DNA from: Anabaena sp. UHCC 0204
GTDB lineage: Bacteria > Cyanobacteriota > Cyanobacteriia > Cyanobacteriales > Nostocaceae
NCBI RefSeq assembly: GCF_009711975.1
Contig: NZ_VIKW01000006.1
Location: 29,611 to 93,610, forward strand
Direction of reading: 5' to 3'
Length of the DNA: 64,000 bases
Both the position numbers and the translations under genes were made by a program. Numbering within the stretch: the first letter of the stretch is position 1; each line of letters opens with the position of its first letter. Under the pieces are notes generated by a model. That model saw nothing but the letters and a program-made list of their open reading frames with translations. It had not been told where the DNA came from and made no database searches. This document shows positions 43,924-53,690 of the stretch, piece by piece.

Positions 43924-44457
43924 ATGAGCGACATTTTTATGCAGAGTGGTGAACAATGGCTACAAAATTTGCTACTCCTGACGGGTGTATCTACTCAAGT
44001 GCGGGCTAAGGTGCAAACTATCCCATCTTTTGAACAAGATATACCAGCAGGAGAAAGCTACTGGTTGACAATAGATGAAACCAATTTAACGCCGGAACAA
44101 ATTAGGGTTTTAATTGGTTCTGGTGGTGCGGTGTTAGATGGAATTCAATATCTAGCAAATTCCGTTCTCAACTTGAATCAACCAGAAGAAAATCAGACAT
44201 CTTACACTATTGAATTAAATGGTTATCGTGTTAAACGAGAAGCCGAAATTCGTACTTTAGCTGAGACTGCTGCCGCCGAAGTGCGATTTTCTGGGAGAGA
44301 AGTAGAACTTAAATCTCTCAGTGCGGCTGAACGGCGACAGGTTCATACATTATTGAAGGAATTTCCTGATTTAGAAACCTTCAGTTCTGGGAAAGAACCT
44401 CATCGTCATTTAGTGGTTCGTCAAGCAGTTGAACCATCATTAGGGGATAGGGAATAG
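43924..44457 (+). CDS. Jag/KhpB-like R3H-domain RNA-binding protein
   Basis: A 177-residue protein from ATG 43924, 2 bp after the yidC stop; a TTG at 43918 is an unlikely alternative. It has a KH-like domain (about 45-85, LIGSGGAVLDGIQYLANSVLN) and an R3H domain (about 110-165, with LSAAERRQVHTLLKEFPDLETFSSG and EPHRHLVV). The order yidC-jag is widely conserved. It probably binds RNA and affects cell division or envelope control, as known for KhpB. Confidence 0.92.
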   Translation: MSDIFMQSGEQWLQNLLLLTGVSTQVRAKVQTIPSFEQDIPAGESYWLTIDETNLTPEQIRVLIGSGGAVLDGIQYLANSVLNLNQPEENQTSYTIELNGYRVKREAEIRTLAETAAAEVRFSGREVELKSLSAAERRQVHTLLKEFPDLETFSSGKEPHRHLVVRQAVEPSLGDRE

Positions 44458-44520
44458 GTGATGTTTTCATCACCATTTACCACCCATTAATTTCTTCTTG
44501 AGGGTATCTCAAAAAATCCT

Positions 44521-45030
44521 ATGGACGCTATTTTGATTCCGCAGCTAACTAAAGCCCCGGAGCGGACAGAGGAAATTCAAGTGCAAGAGTTTCTGCCTGG
44601 TTTAGAAACATTGACACCAGTTCGCGGAGTTATCCAAGTTAAACATCAGGGTAATTATCTGGAAGTTTCATGTCAGGCAGAAGCAATTGTTACTTGCACC
44701 TGCAACCGCTGTTTGCAGCAATATAACCATCGTGTGGTTCTCAATACTCAGGAAATTATTTGGTTGGATGAAACCGCTAATCAAACTGAAGATTTGCCTT
44801 TAGAACGGGAAGTAGCTGTAGAAGATTTGCTGGAAACATTAGTACCGGATGGTTATTTTTATCCGAGTGAATGGCTATATGAGCAGATGTGTTTAACGTT
44901 GCCACAGCGTCAATTATGTAATATTAATTGTCCAGGGATTTTAAATACTGCTCCTAGTCTTTCTGACCAACCTATTGATAGCCGTTGGGCTTCATTAGAG
45001 GCTTTGAAGAAACAAATCCCGGATAATTAA
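44521..45030 (+). CDS. DUF177 (YceD) family protein
   Basis: A 169-residue DUF177 protein. The cysteine pair segment VTCTCNRCLQQY (about 58-69) and the EVAVEDLLETLVPDGYFYPSEWLYEQMCLTLP region are typical, as is a CNINCPG motif near residue 138. YceD-type proteins are linked to 23S rRNA accumulation in bacteria and chloroplasts. It lies 63 bp after jag and is probably in the same transcript. Confidence 0.9.
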   Translation: MDAILIPQLTKAPERTEEIQVQEFLPGLETLTPVRGVIQVKHQGNYLEVSCQAEAIVTCTCNRCLQQYNHRVVLNTQEIIWLDETANQTEDLPLEREVAVEDLLETLVPDGYFYPSEWLYEQMCLTLPQRQLCNINCPGILNTAPSLSDQPIDSRWASLEALKKQIPDN

Positions 45031-45132
45031 TAGATAGCTGGTGAAAAAATGTAGAGATGTTCCATAGAACGTCTCTACAAGGATTCTAAATAACGCATAT
45101 TTAAATTTTTTTGATGTCTAAATATAACACCC

Positions 45133-45165
45133 AGATCCCCGACCTCTTTGAGAAGTAGGGGATCT
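45133..45165. repeat. Palindromic ATCCCCGACCTCTT hairpin, second copy
   Basis: AGATCCCC at the left and GGGGATCT at the right bound an imperfect 33-bp palindrome of the same family as 21774-21806. It could terminate transcription after the DUF177 gene, but no T run follows. Confidence 0.7.
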
Positions 45166-45259
45166 CATTATTTGTGATTAAATTTTTTAAATGACAGTAT
45201 CAAAGTTTAACAGTAATAATAGATGGGAGTGAAAAATAACACATTAATTACAAGCAACT

Positions 45260-45700
45260 ATGAAACGTCGTGAGTTTATCAATTGGGTGGGATTGGGTTG
45301 TTTAGCTAGTTCTCTACCTGTGGCGATCGCTGCTTGTTCTCCTGAAACCAGTACATCGGCTACTTCTGGATCTAATGATACTAACAAAGGCTGGCAAAAG
45401 GTGGGTAGTATTGCAGAATTAGATAAAACTGGTCAATTATTAGCCGAGAATTCGCCAGTTGGTGCAGTGTTAGTAGTGGGAACTTCTCAAGCAACACAAA
45501 AATTGATTGCTGTGAATCCTAACTGTACTCATCAAGGTTGTACGATTGAATGGAAAGCAAAACAAAGTAAGTTTGTCTGTCCATGTCATGGTGCAGAATT
45601 TGCTCGTGATGGTAAGGTCAAAAAGAGTCCTGCGGAAAAACCTCTGAAAACTTATCAAGCTAAAATTGAAGCTGGTTCTGTTTTTGTGAAGACAGCTTAA
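45260..45700 (+). CDS. Rieske 2Fe-2S protein, small exported form
   Basis: A 146-residue Rieske protein. The N-terminus (MKRREFINWVGLGCLASSLPVAIAAC) looks like a Tat-type signal that could end in a lipobox cysteine. Cluster ligands are complete: CTHQGC near residue 91 and CPCHGAEF near residue 111. It is much shorter than PetC and lacks a membrane anchor other than the leader, so it is not the standard cytochrome b6f subunit. The electron partner is unknown. Its end overlaps the cyclase gene's end by 4 bp. Confidence 0.87.
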   Translation: MKRREFINWVGLGCLASSLPVAIAACSPETSTSATSGSNDTNKGWQKVGSIAELDKTGQLLAENSPVGAVLVVGTSQATQKLIAVNPNCTHQGCTIEWKAKQSKFVCPCHGAEFARDGKVKKSPAEKPLKTYQAKIEAGSVFVKTA

Positions 45701-47631
45701 GATCCTAAAACTTGGTAGATGTGAGTTAATTCATCCCGTCCTTTTAACTGACAACTGCCGATAAATTTGGTAGGAAACTTATCTTTGATATGTTGATAAG
45801 TTTCTTCACTAATGAGAATTCGGCAAAGTCCACTATTGAAAGATTTATCATAACTTTCTAGACGAGAAGCTACGTTGACAGTATCTCCCAAGGCTGTATA
45901 TTCGGCTCTTTGGGCATTGCCTAACATACCGGTGACGACTGTTCCTGTGGCAATACCAATACGAATAGCGACGGTGGGATTACCTGATAACTGCCATTGT
46001 TGATTGAGCGATCGCAATTTATCGGCCATTGCTAAAGCACAAGCAACGGCATTCTGAGCATCAATAGCGATTTCGGCTAATCTTGTCCGTTCAATTGGTA
46101 CACCAAACAGCGCCATTACGGCATCACCAATAAATTTATTTACCATCCCGTTATATTCCAAAACGATATCAGCCATGGCTTGCATATATTCATTCAGCCA
46201 AGACATTAAAGCCGTAGGACTGATAGTTGTGGCAATTGAGGTAAAACCTTCCAAATCTGAAAAGAGTACGGTTGCAGTCATTTCTCGCCCGACAATGGAC
46301 CCTTTTTGGAGTAAATTATGGCGAGAAGTCCAGATTTCATCGGCGACTTGAGATGTAACCTGCTGTTTGAATAGTGCCATGAGAGTGTATCGGTCTTGAC
46401 GTTCTAAACTGGTAGTGTAGATAGCAATAGCGATCGCCGATCCTCCTAAACCTAGCAAAGGTGGGACAACAGGAATCCACCAACCTTGCAGAAAAACCCA
46501 GTAAGAACCGAACATTAAACTACTTCCAGCCACTATTAAACTTAATATCGTTTCTTTATAAGAAATATTTCTATGAATAAATTTTTGAGAACGCAAAGTC
46601 CAACCGAGAATAGCACCAATAAAAGACCATAAAATAATCCATAACCATTGTATTGCTTGGGAACTACCCCGCATCATGGGTCTATTATCTAGTGCAGCAC
46701 TCAAAATTTGACTAACAACATTAGCATGAATAACTACCCCAGGCATTCTTTCTGGAAAAGCACTAACAGAACTACTATAAGGAGTGAAGAAATCATCATG
46801 TAAACTTGCCGCAGTTGCCCCAATTAAAATAATGCGATCGCGTCCCCAATCTTTTGGTACTTTGTCATTGATCACATCCATAATTGAATATGTTGGAAAC
46901 TGGTCTTCCCTACCACGAAAATTCAATAAAATCTGATAACCTTGATCATCAGTGCGAATATAACCACCATCATTTTTTTCAAACGGAATAAATGTAGCTT
47001 TTCCTAATTGATAATGACGTTTATCTGCATCTAATTCTTGTAACTGAATATTCTTATTTTCCAAATACATTAAAGATAGTGTGGTTGCCAAACTCATCAC
47101 TTGCTCATCCGATTTAGACTCAAGAGAAATTAGACCCCGACGGACTTTCCCATCAGCATCTAGTAATAAATCGGAAGCCGCTATTTGATTAAGTTTATTC
47201 AAGATAGGATGAGGATTTACTTCCGGTCCTAATCCATCTCCTACTACCTTTTTTACGCCAATTAGATTTGGTGTAGATTTGAGAATCTCAATTAGTTTGT
47301 CATTACCAGGTTGTACAGGTAAATCTCGATATAAATCCAACCCAATTGCTATAGGTTTTTGTTGGCGGATTTTATCCAACATTTTTGCAAGTACAGCATC
47401 AGGGATAGGCCATGTTCCAACTTTTCTAATGGTGTCTTCATCAATAGTAACTATCACAATGCGGGAGTCGGGAGGCTCTGGGGGACGCAGTTTAAAAAAC
47501 TGATCAAGTGCTGCCCAATCTATCATTTGAAACAGCCCCAGAACCCGCATGAGAATGATGAAACCCGCTACTGATGGAGAGATTACCAATACTGCTCGCC
47601 AGCTATTGAGGAACTGTTTGAGTTTAATCAC
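45697..47631 (-). CDS. CHASE2-domain adenylate cyclase
   Basis: A 644-residue membrane cyclase. It has an N-terminal span (about 15-35), an extracytoplasmic CHASE2 sensor (about 40-320, with RIVIVTIDEDTIRKVG and PIAIGLDLYRDLPV), three spans (about 330-415), and a class III catalytic domain (about 455-640). Metal-binding aspartates lie in FSDLEGFT and KFIGDAVMALFG, and the lysine before FIGD fits ATP use. TALGDTVNVASRLE completes the site. It should make cAMP in response to an unknown external cue. DUF928 lies directly upstream. Confidence 0.94.
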   Translation of the reverse strand: MIKLKQFLNSWRAVLVISPSVAGFIILMRVLGLFQMIDWAALDQFFKLRPPEPPDSRIVIVTIDEDTIRKVGTWPIPDAVLAKMLDKIRQQKPIAIGLDLYRDLPVQPGNDKLIEILKSTPNLIGVKKVVGDGLGPEVNPHPILNKLNQIAASDLLLDADGKVRRGLISLESKSDEQVMSLATTLSLMYLENKNIQLQELDADKRHYQLGKATFIPFEKNDGGYIRTDDQGYQILLNFRGREDQFPTYSIMDVINDKVPKDWGRDRIILIGATAASLHDDFFTPYSSSVSAFPERMPGVVIHANVVSQILSAALDNRPMMRGSSQAIQWLWIILWSFIGAILGWTLRSQKFIHRNISYKETILSLIVAGSSLMFGSYWVFLQGWWIPVVPPLLGLGGSAIAIAIYTTSLERQDRYTLMALFKQQVTSQVADEIWTSRHNLLQKGSIVGREMTATVLFSDLEGFTSIATTISPTALMSWLNEYMQAMADIVLEYNGMVNKFIGDAVMALFGVPIERTRLAEIAIDAQNAVACALAMADKLRSLNQQWQLSGNPTVAIRIGIATGTVVTGMLGNAQRAEYTALGDTVNVASRLESYDKSFNSGLCRILISEETYQHIKDKFPTKFIGSCQLKGRDELTHIYQVLGS

Positions 47632-47643
47632 ATCAGCGGAAGT

Positions 47644-48363
47644 TTAATTTTTGGGCTGTTGACAACAATCAACTAGAGGAACTTGACTAAGTTCAGTTAG
47701 TCCAACCGACTGAAGTAGTTCTTGCCATTCAGCACCAATTTGAGTATTTTGGGGAAGCGATCGCTTTAAATCAGCCATTGTGGCTACAGTGTCATACCAT
47801 AACCCATTTTGAGCATAGAGTTTAGCTTTTTCTAACGGACTGGCAGTGGCGAGACTACTATTCAGAGTAGAACTGAGTTCGACTCGTTCTAAAGTTCCTT
47901 CCAAAACAATATCCCGTTGTCGTTCTTCAGGATCACAAATCAAAGCCAGATTCCATTTATATTGCTTACCAACTGCCAATGGTCCTGCCGCTTTCGGAAT
48001 TTTAAAGCTAGTAATACCAGGGGTAGAAGCCAAATCAACGACAGTTTGGTAAATGCCGTTTCCTTCTCCATCCCATAAAGTTAACTCAGCCTTGCGAGTT
48101 GCTGGTTCAGATATTTTTACTAAAACTGTGGGATAAGCCGCAGTCGTTAATTCCTTATCTGTAGCTGGTATTAATGCCGTTAAAATTGGTTGGGAAGATA
48201 CCGTTCCCAGTTGCTGACAAATGCCTCTACTTGCTCCCCCTGCGGTTTTATTGGGACTACCTTTAGCGCGAAAAGTCACAGCTTCGGCTGGTGCTAAGGG
48301 CAGTAAAACCAGTCCGGTAAAGAGCAGAGATAATAAAGAACGAGATAATTTTTGCATATTCAT
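47644..48363 (-). CDS. DUF928 exported protein
   Basis: A 239-residue cyanobacterial DUF928 protein with a signal peptide (LSRSLLSLLFTGLVLLPLAPAEA-VT). The domain is marked by FRAKGSPNKTAGGASRG, TVLVKISEPATRKAELTLWDGEGN and YKWNLALICDPEERQRDIVLEG. DUF928 genes are repeatedly found next to CHASE2-domain genes, and here it is 12 bp upstream of one, suggesting a shared envelope-sensing function. Not experimentally assigned. Confidence 0.9.
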   Translation of the reverse strand: MNMQKLSRSLLSLLFTGLVLLPLAPAEAVTFRAKGSPNKTAGGASRGICQQLGTVSSQPILTALIPATDKELTTAAYPTVLVKISEPATRKAELTLWDGEGNGIYQTVVDLASTPGITSFKIPKAAGPLAVGKQYKWNLALICDPEERQRDIVLEGTLERVELSSTLNSSLATASPLEKAKLYAQNGLWYDTVATMADLKRSLPQNTQIGAEWQELLQSVGLTELSQVPLVDCCQQPKN

Positions 48364-48936
48364 AATTTAGGAGTGAAAGTTACTAATTATATAAACAAGG
48401 TATATCTACGACATTTCCGCCATGATGATTGTTAATTTCTAAGTATTTTTCCATGGACGGATATTATCGGTATTTACTGAGAAAGGATTTATTAGCTAGG
48501 CGTAGCAGGAGTTCAGAAACAACTCCTTTTTTAGTTTATACAGCTTACGGAGATAAATTAATTTTCATTTTTATCAGAACTAATGTGATTATACTGAAAA
48601 CTCAGAGAAAATAAAATACCCTTGTGGAAAATTCATCATAACTTTAAAACTACATTTCACACTACAATCTGTAGCACAAAAAACAATGGAACAGAGTTTC
48701 TCCTCATTTGCGTACACATCTGGCGAAAATTATCTGATCTCCTTCTCATTCTTCCTCAGTGACTTCTGAACAATTGACAACTAAGAACTAGGACTTACGC
48801 CAAATATCTCTCAAACTCTCTTTCCTATCCCTAACGGGACGCTGCGCGAACGTGTCCTTCGTTCCTATCCCTAACGGGACGCTTCGCGAACGTGGTTCAT
48901 TCCTTCTTTCCTGTCACCTGTCACCTTCTCCAAGCC
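48364..48936. other. Intergenic region with a TIR-type element
   Basis: About 570 bp between DUF928 and the RND permease. It contains the dispersed element at 48790-48905 and a 61-codon frame (48429-48614) that I do not accept as a gene. Otherwise AT-rich DNA with no recognised feature. Confidence 0.45.
48790..48905. repeat. TIR-type dispersed element, copy 3 (degenerate right end)
   Basis: It begins with AGGACTTACGCCAAATATCT and contains two copies of CTATCCCTAACGGGACGCT(G/T)CGCGAACGTG-like sequence in tandem, then GGTTCATTCCTTC. The right terminal repeat is not recognisable. Confidence 0.7.
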
Positions 48937-51900
48937 CTACTTATGAACAGGTTGCAAACGCTGGCGAATTTTGCCAATAATGATATAAAGAATTGGCACA
49001 ATAAACAAACTTAGAAAAGTCGCCACAAACATTCCCCCAAACACAGCCGTACCAAGAGATTGACGACTTGCTGCACCTGCACCTGTGGCAGTTGCTAGGG
49101 GAAAAATACCCAGCAAAGTGGAAAAAGCCGTCATGAGAATTGGACGTAAACGACCTTGTGCTGCTTCTACCGCTGCTTTCGTAATTGATAAACCTTGTTG
49201 TTCTTGTAATTGATTAGCAAACTCTACAATCAAAATTGCGTTTTTACTTGCTAAACCAATTAACATCACTAACCCTACTTGGCAAAACACATCATTACTT
49301 AAACCCCGTAATGATTGTGATGCTAAAGCTCCCATAATAGCTAAGGGAACTGACAACAGAATAATCACAGGATCAACATAATTTTCATACTGAGCAGCTA
49401 AGACTAAAAAGACGAAAACTAAGCCTAAACCAAAAATGATTGGTGCTTGTCCACCAGATTCTTTTTCCTCAGCAACAATACCTGACCATTCATATCCCAT
49501 ACTTGTGGGTAAAATCTTTTTAGCTAGTTGTTCCATAGCCAAAGTTGCTTGTCCAGAACTAGTTCCAGGAGCAGGAGAACCATTAATTTCAATAGAACGA
49601 AACAAGTTATAGTGATTAATAGTTTGCGCTCCAGTTGTTGGAGTTAATTTTACTAAACTACTCAAAGGAATCATTTGATTAGTTTCAGAACGGACATTTA
49701 ATAAACCGATATCATCAGGATTTGATCGAAATTGAGCATCGGCTTGGATATATACCCGATATGTGCGAGAAAGGAAATTAAAATCATTCACATATCGTGA
49801 ACCCAAATAAGTTTGGAGGGTTTTAAAAATATCGTCAATGGAAACTTGCAGAGATTTAGCTTTATTGCGGTCAACTTCAATTAAGATTTGCGGTGTATTG
49901 GCTTTAAAAGTGCTAAATACAGCTTGCAGTTCTGGGGTTTGATTTCCCTCTCTCATGAACTGACCCACCGTTTGCAGCATAGAATTTAAGCTGTTAGTGC
50001 CGGCTATGTCTTGTAACTGAAATTGGAAACCACTAAAACTACCTAAACCGCGAATTGCGGGGGGATTGACTGGAAAAACGTTGGCTTCGGTAATTCCTGA
50101 GAAGCTTTGTCTTAATTGACTAATCAGGGCTTGGACTGACTGATTTGGTTTGGTGCGTTCGTCCCAGGATTTGAGAGTAGTGAAAATTATGCCACTGTTA
50201 GCCGTATTTCCACTAAAACTAAAGCCACCAACGGCGAAAGTACCTACAACTTCTGGTAATTTGAGGATTTGTGCTTCTACCTCACTCATGACTTTACTGG
50301 TGTATTTGAGTGAAGAACCTTCTGGACCTTGGATAATTGTAATGAAATAACCTTGGTCTTCGTCCGGTAAAAATGATGTGGGTACAGTTATGTAAAGCCA
50401 AGCTGTGACACCTAATAAACCAATAAATGCGATCGCCACAATGGCTTTGATTTTTGTTAAAAACCTTAAAGATCGCTCATATCCCCGGCGCATGGCTTCT
50501 AAAAACCAGTTAATGCGACCGAATACCCAGCCGAAAATGCCTTTGGGTTGGGGTCTAGGTCGCAACAGTAAAGCCGAAAGAGCAGGGGTAAGGGTCAGAG
50601 CTAAAAATGTAGAAATGGTGATGGAAAAGGCAATTGTCAGGGCGAATTGTTTGTAAATTTGTCCAGTTGAACCAGGGAAAAAGGCTACTGGGACAAACAC
50701 AGCCATTAATACTAGCGAAGTCGCAATTACAGCCCCCGTTAATTGGGACATAGCCAAAGAAGCGGCCTTGCGGGGTGGTATTCCTTCTTCTTGAATTAAA
50801 CGGGAGATATCTTCAACTACGATGATTGCGTCATCAACTACCATTCCCGTGGCGAGAGTTAAACCAAACATGGTTAAGATGTTGATGGAAAAATCAAAAG
50901 CTTTAACAAAAGCAAAAGTCCCAATTAAAGCCAGGGGAATAGTGATTACAGGAATTAGAGTAATGCGCCAATCTTGTAAGAAAATAAAGATGACAAGAAC
51001 AACCAGAGCGATCGCTTCTAATAATGTTTTTATCACTTCTGCTAGTGACTCTTCTATAATCGTAGTGGTATCAAATGCCACTTGATATTTCATCCCCGGT
51101 GGAAAGCTTTGGGACAATCGCTCCATTTCTTTTTTGACTGAATTAGCAACGTTCAAGACATTACTTCCCGGTGTCGGAAAAATCCCAATCCCTACACCTT
51201 CATTCGCCTTAAAGCGGAGAAATGAGCTATAGTTTTGAGCGCCAAGTTCCGCTCTCCCCACATCTTTCAACTTAATCAAACTACCGTCAGCCGCAGTTTT
51301 AATAACTAAATTATCAAATTCCTCTACTTCCGTCAGCCGACTAACTGCCCTCAAGTCAATTTGATACATCTGACCATCTGGGGCTGGCTGCTGTCCAATT
51401 TGCCCCGCACCTACCTGTAAGTTTTGTTCATTTAGGGCATTAATCACATCGTCTGTAGTTAAATTCCGCGTAGCCAGTTTATTCGGATTCAGCCACAGAC
51501 GCATCGCATAGCGGCGTTCACCAAAAATCCGCGCCTCACTGACACCTTTAATACGTTTCAGGGCATCTGTTATATATAAATCAGCATAATTACTTAAAAA
51601 GACATTATCTAAGCCTTTATTATCACTGTACAAACCCATCCCTAGCAGAATATTATTAGACTGTTTGCTCACAGTCACTCCTGTTTGCTTCACTGCTTCT
51701 GGTAACTGAGGTTCAGCCGAGGTAACACGGTTCTGCACATCAACCGCAGCAATATCTTTATCCCGTGAAGCATCAAATGTCACAGTAATGGTGCTAGTGC
51801 CGTCATTACTGCTACTCGAAGTCATATATTTAATGCCTTCGATACCGTTAATCTGCCGTTCTAAAATTGTCGTTACGGTACTTTCAACAATTTCCGCAGT

Positions 51901-52059
51901 AGCACCGACATAATTAGAACTGACAATAATCTGCGTTGGACTAATATCTGGATATTGGGCGGTGGGTAATGTCGGAATACTGATTGCACCAACCAGCAAA
52001 ATGATAATAGCGCAGACACTGGTAAATACAGGTCGCTTAATAAAAAAGTCAACAAACAT
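48937..52059 (-). CDS. RND efflux permease (AcrB/HAE1 family)
   Basis: A 1040-residue inner-membrane pump of full family length. Visible are MFVDFFIKRPVFTSVCAIIILLVGAISI, the PTAQYPDISPTQIIVSSNY porter domain, the TM4 proton relay GLTLATGMVVDDAIIVVED with paired aspartates, and the symmetric second half with GLVMLIGLASKNAILIVEFA. Substrates are probably hydrophobic drugs or cell-derived toxins. It follows the adaptor gene by 41 bp, with a heptamer repeat in the gap. No TolC-type gene is adjacent. Confidence 0.96.
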   Translation of the reverse strand: MFVDFFIKRPVFTSVCAIIILLVGAISIPTLPTAQYPDISPTQIIVSSNYVGATAEIVESTVTTILERQINGIEGIKYMTSSSSNDGTSTITVTFDASRDKDIAAVDVQNRVTSAEPQLPEAVKQTGVTVSKQSNNILLGMGLYSDNKGLDNVFLSNYADLYITDALKRIKGVSEARIFGERRYAMRLWLNPNKLATRNLTTDDVINALNEQNLQVGAGQIGQQPAPDGQMYQIDLRAVSRLTEVEEFDNLVIKTAADGSLIKLKDVGRAELGAQNYSSFLRFKANEGVGIGIFPTPGSNVLNVANSVKKEMERLSQSFPPGMKYQVAFDTTTIIEESLAEVIKTLLEAIALVVLVIFIFLQDWRITLIPVITIPLALIGTFAFVKAFDFSINILTMFGLTLATGMVVDDAIIVVEDISRLIQEEGIPPRKAASLAMSQLTGAVIATSLVLMAVFVPVAFFPGSTGQIYKQFALTIAFSITISTFLALTLTPALSALLLRPRPQPKGIFGWVFGRINWFLEAMRRGYERSLRFLTKIKAIVAIAFIGLLGVTAWLYITVPTSFLPDEDQGYFITIIQGPEGSSLKYTSKVMSEVEAQILKLPEVVGTFAVGGFSFSGNTANSGIIFTTLKSWDERTKPNQSVQALISQLRQSFSGITEANVFPVNPPAIRGLGSFSGFQFQLQDIAGTNSLNSMLQTVGQFMREGNQTPELQAVFSTFKANTPQILIEVDRNKAKSLQVSIDDIFKTLQTYLGSRYVNDFNFLSRTYRVYIQADAQFRSNPDDIGLLNVRSETNQMIPLSSLVKLTPTTGAQTINHYNLFRSIEINGSPAPGTSSGQATLAMEQLAKKILPTSMGYEWSGIVAEEKESGGQAPIIFGLGLVFVFLVLAAQYENYVDPVIILLSVPLAIMGALASQSLRGLSNDVFCQVGLVMLIGLASKNAILIVEFANQLQEQQGLSITKAAVEAAQGRLRPILMTAFSTLLGIFPLATATGAGAASRQSLGTAVFGGMFVATFLSLFIVPILYIIIGKIRQRLQPVHK

Positions 52060-52082
52060 AAATTGGTAATTAGTAATTTGTA

Positions 52083-52113
52083 ATTGTCAATTGTCAATTG
52101 TCAATTGTCAATT
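52083..52113. repeat. Heptameric tandem repeat TCAATTG
   Basis: Four to five tandem TCAATTG units lie in the 41-bp gap between the adaptor and permease genes, extending into the last codons of the adaptor. Confidence 0.85.
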
Positions 52114-53402
52114 ATTTGTACTCCGTCTCTGAGATTTTGCACACCTGAAATTATCAATTTTTCATCTTGTTGTAATCCTGAAATTACTTGGTAATCATTA
52201 CCTTTGATATTGCCTAACTTCACCTGTTTTTGTCTGGCTATTAATTGGGAAACACCTTCAGGAGACTTTTGGGTTTCGGCTACAAATACAAAGTTTTCTC
52301 CCGCTATTCGAGATATAGCAGTCGTGGGAATTATAACTCCAGAACGCTGATTCCAAATTATTTTAGCCCGAATTAATTGATCTGCTCGCAGTTGTCCATT
52401 AGTATTGTTATAAAGGGCTTTAACTAAAATTGATTGAGAATTATTAGTGATATTGGGAGATATAAAAAATACGCGACTATTGCCAATGATTTGACCTTGA
52501 GCATTAATTAATTCCACTGGTAATCCTTGACGCAATTGCGGACCTTTTTCTAGGGGGACAGGAATTTTAACTTCTAAAGGTCCGTTTTGGGTGATTGTCG
52601 CTAAGGGTGTGGAAGTATTCACAAAATCCCCTACTTTTACGGGAATATCGCCAACAGTACCGGTAAAGGGGGCAGTAATTTTGTAATATTGAAGTTCTAC
52701 TTGTTGTTGTCTAATATTGGCATCAGCTTGTAATAAAGACTTTTCTACCTGGGATATAGTGGCTATTTGGGCTTGAATGCGGGAATCTATCGCCCCAAGT
52801 TGAGCTTTAGCTGTCGCCAGTTTATTTGCATATAAATCTTGCGTTTGGCGAGATACAGCCCCTTGTGCAGCTAATTCAGAATAGCGATTATAATCTAGTT
52901 GATTTAAGCGCACATCAGCAACATTAGCTAACCGTTCTGCTTGTAAAGATTTGAGGGTAGCGCGAGCGTTTTCTAGTTGTGCTTGCGAACCCTGACCAGC
53001 AGCAGATAAACTACTAACTGCGGCTTGTTGTTGTCTAGAATCTATTTGCAGAATAGCAGTCCCAGCGGAAACTGGATCTCCTGATTTCACGAATATTTGA
53101 GCAACTTGTCCTTGAATTCTAGGTTGCAGATTAACTGAACGCCGAGATTCTAGACTGGCTATATATTCTGTACTCTCTTCAACTGTGCCTGTTTGCACTG
53201 CTGATAGTTTAACTTTTACCGCTGGAGGTCGGGCATTAGCCGTTGCTGGAGTGGGATTTTCAGGAGTTAGCAATTTCCAAGCAATTCCCATTCCACCCCC
53301 AATCAATAATAGTGCAGCTAAAAATAACCGTGGCCAACGGCTTGATTTGGCAGGTGTCTGGGTAATTTCTGGAATATCAGTTTGAGGCTCAGGTAATGTC
53401 AT
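52101..53402 (-). CDS. RND efflux periplasmic adaptor (membrane fusion protein)
   Basis: A 433-residue adaptor linking the RND pump to an outer-membrane channel. It has one N-terminal span (RLFLAALLLIGGGMGIAWKLL), the lipoyl-type segment LQPRIQGQVAQIFVKSGDPVSAGTAILQID, an alpha hairpin (about 140-230), and YYKITAPFTGTVGDIPVKVGDFV on the return strand. The C-terminal domain ends LIISGVQNLRDGVQIIDN, where the last codons are within a TCAATTG repeat. First gene of the efflux pair. Confidence 0.94.
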   Translation of the reverse strand: MTLPEPQTDIPEITQTPAKSSRWPRLFLAALLLIGGGMGIAWKLLTPENPTPATANARPPAVKVKLSAVQTGTVEESTEYIASLESRRSVNLQPRIQGQVAQIFVKSGDPVSAGTAILQIDSRQQQAAVSSLSAAGQGSQAQLENARATLKSLQAERLANVADVRLNQLDYNRYSELAAQGAVSRQTQDLYANKLATAKAQLGAIDSRIQAQIATISQVEKSLLQADANIRQQQVELQYYKITAPFTGTVGDIPVKVGDFVNTSTPLATITQNGPLEVKIPVPLEKGPQLRQGLPVELINAQGQIIGNSRVFFISPNITNNSQSILVKALYNNTNGQLRADQLIRAKIIWNQRSGVIIPTTAISRIAGENFVFVAETQKSPEGVSQLIARQKQVKLGNIKGNDYQVISGLQQDEKLIISGVQNLRDGVQIIDN

Positions 53403-53690
53403 AGATAATAGAAAGTTAAAGTAACGAATAGTTAAAACTTGATTTGTATCTGTCTGATGTTGATTTTGAAATTCCTGATTTCAGACAAGAAACTAGCAAA
53501 GATAAATTATGTATTAACTTCTTTAAATATACAAGGTTTACAATTTTTTACAATCCATAAGAAATTAATTATAAATCATTATTTTTATAGCGGTTAATAT
53601 CAAGTTTATACCCACATTTGTTGAGATAAACCTCTTTAACCCACATTTCTCGCCGAAAGCAGAGAGCAACCGTGACAGAGTAATTAATGA

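Noticed and set aside
45260-45700. PetC of the cytochrome b6f complex
   Set aside because: Too short, without the PetC transmembrane helix and flanking petA; only the Rieske cluster motifs match.
48429-48614. 61-codon plus-strand ORF
   Set aside because: No ribosome-binding site, no recognisable pattern, AT-rich intergenic composition.
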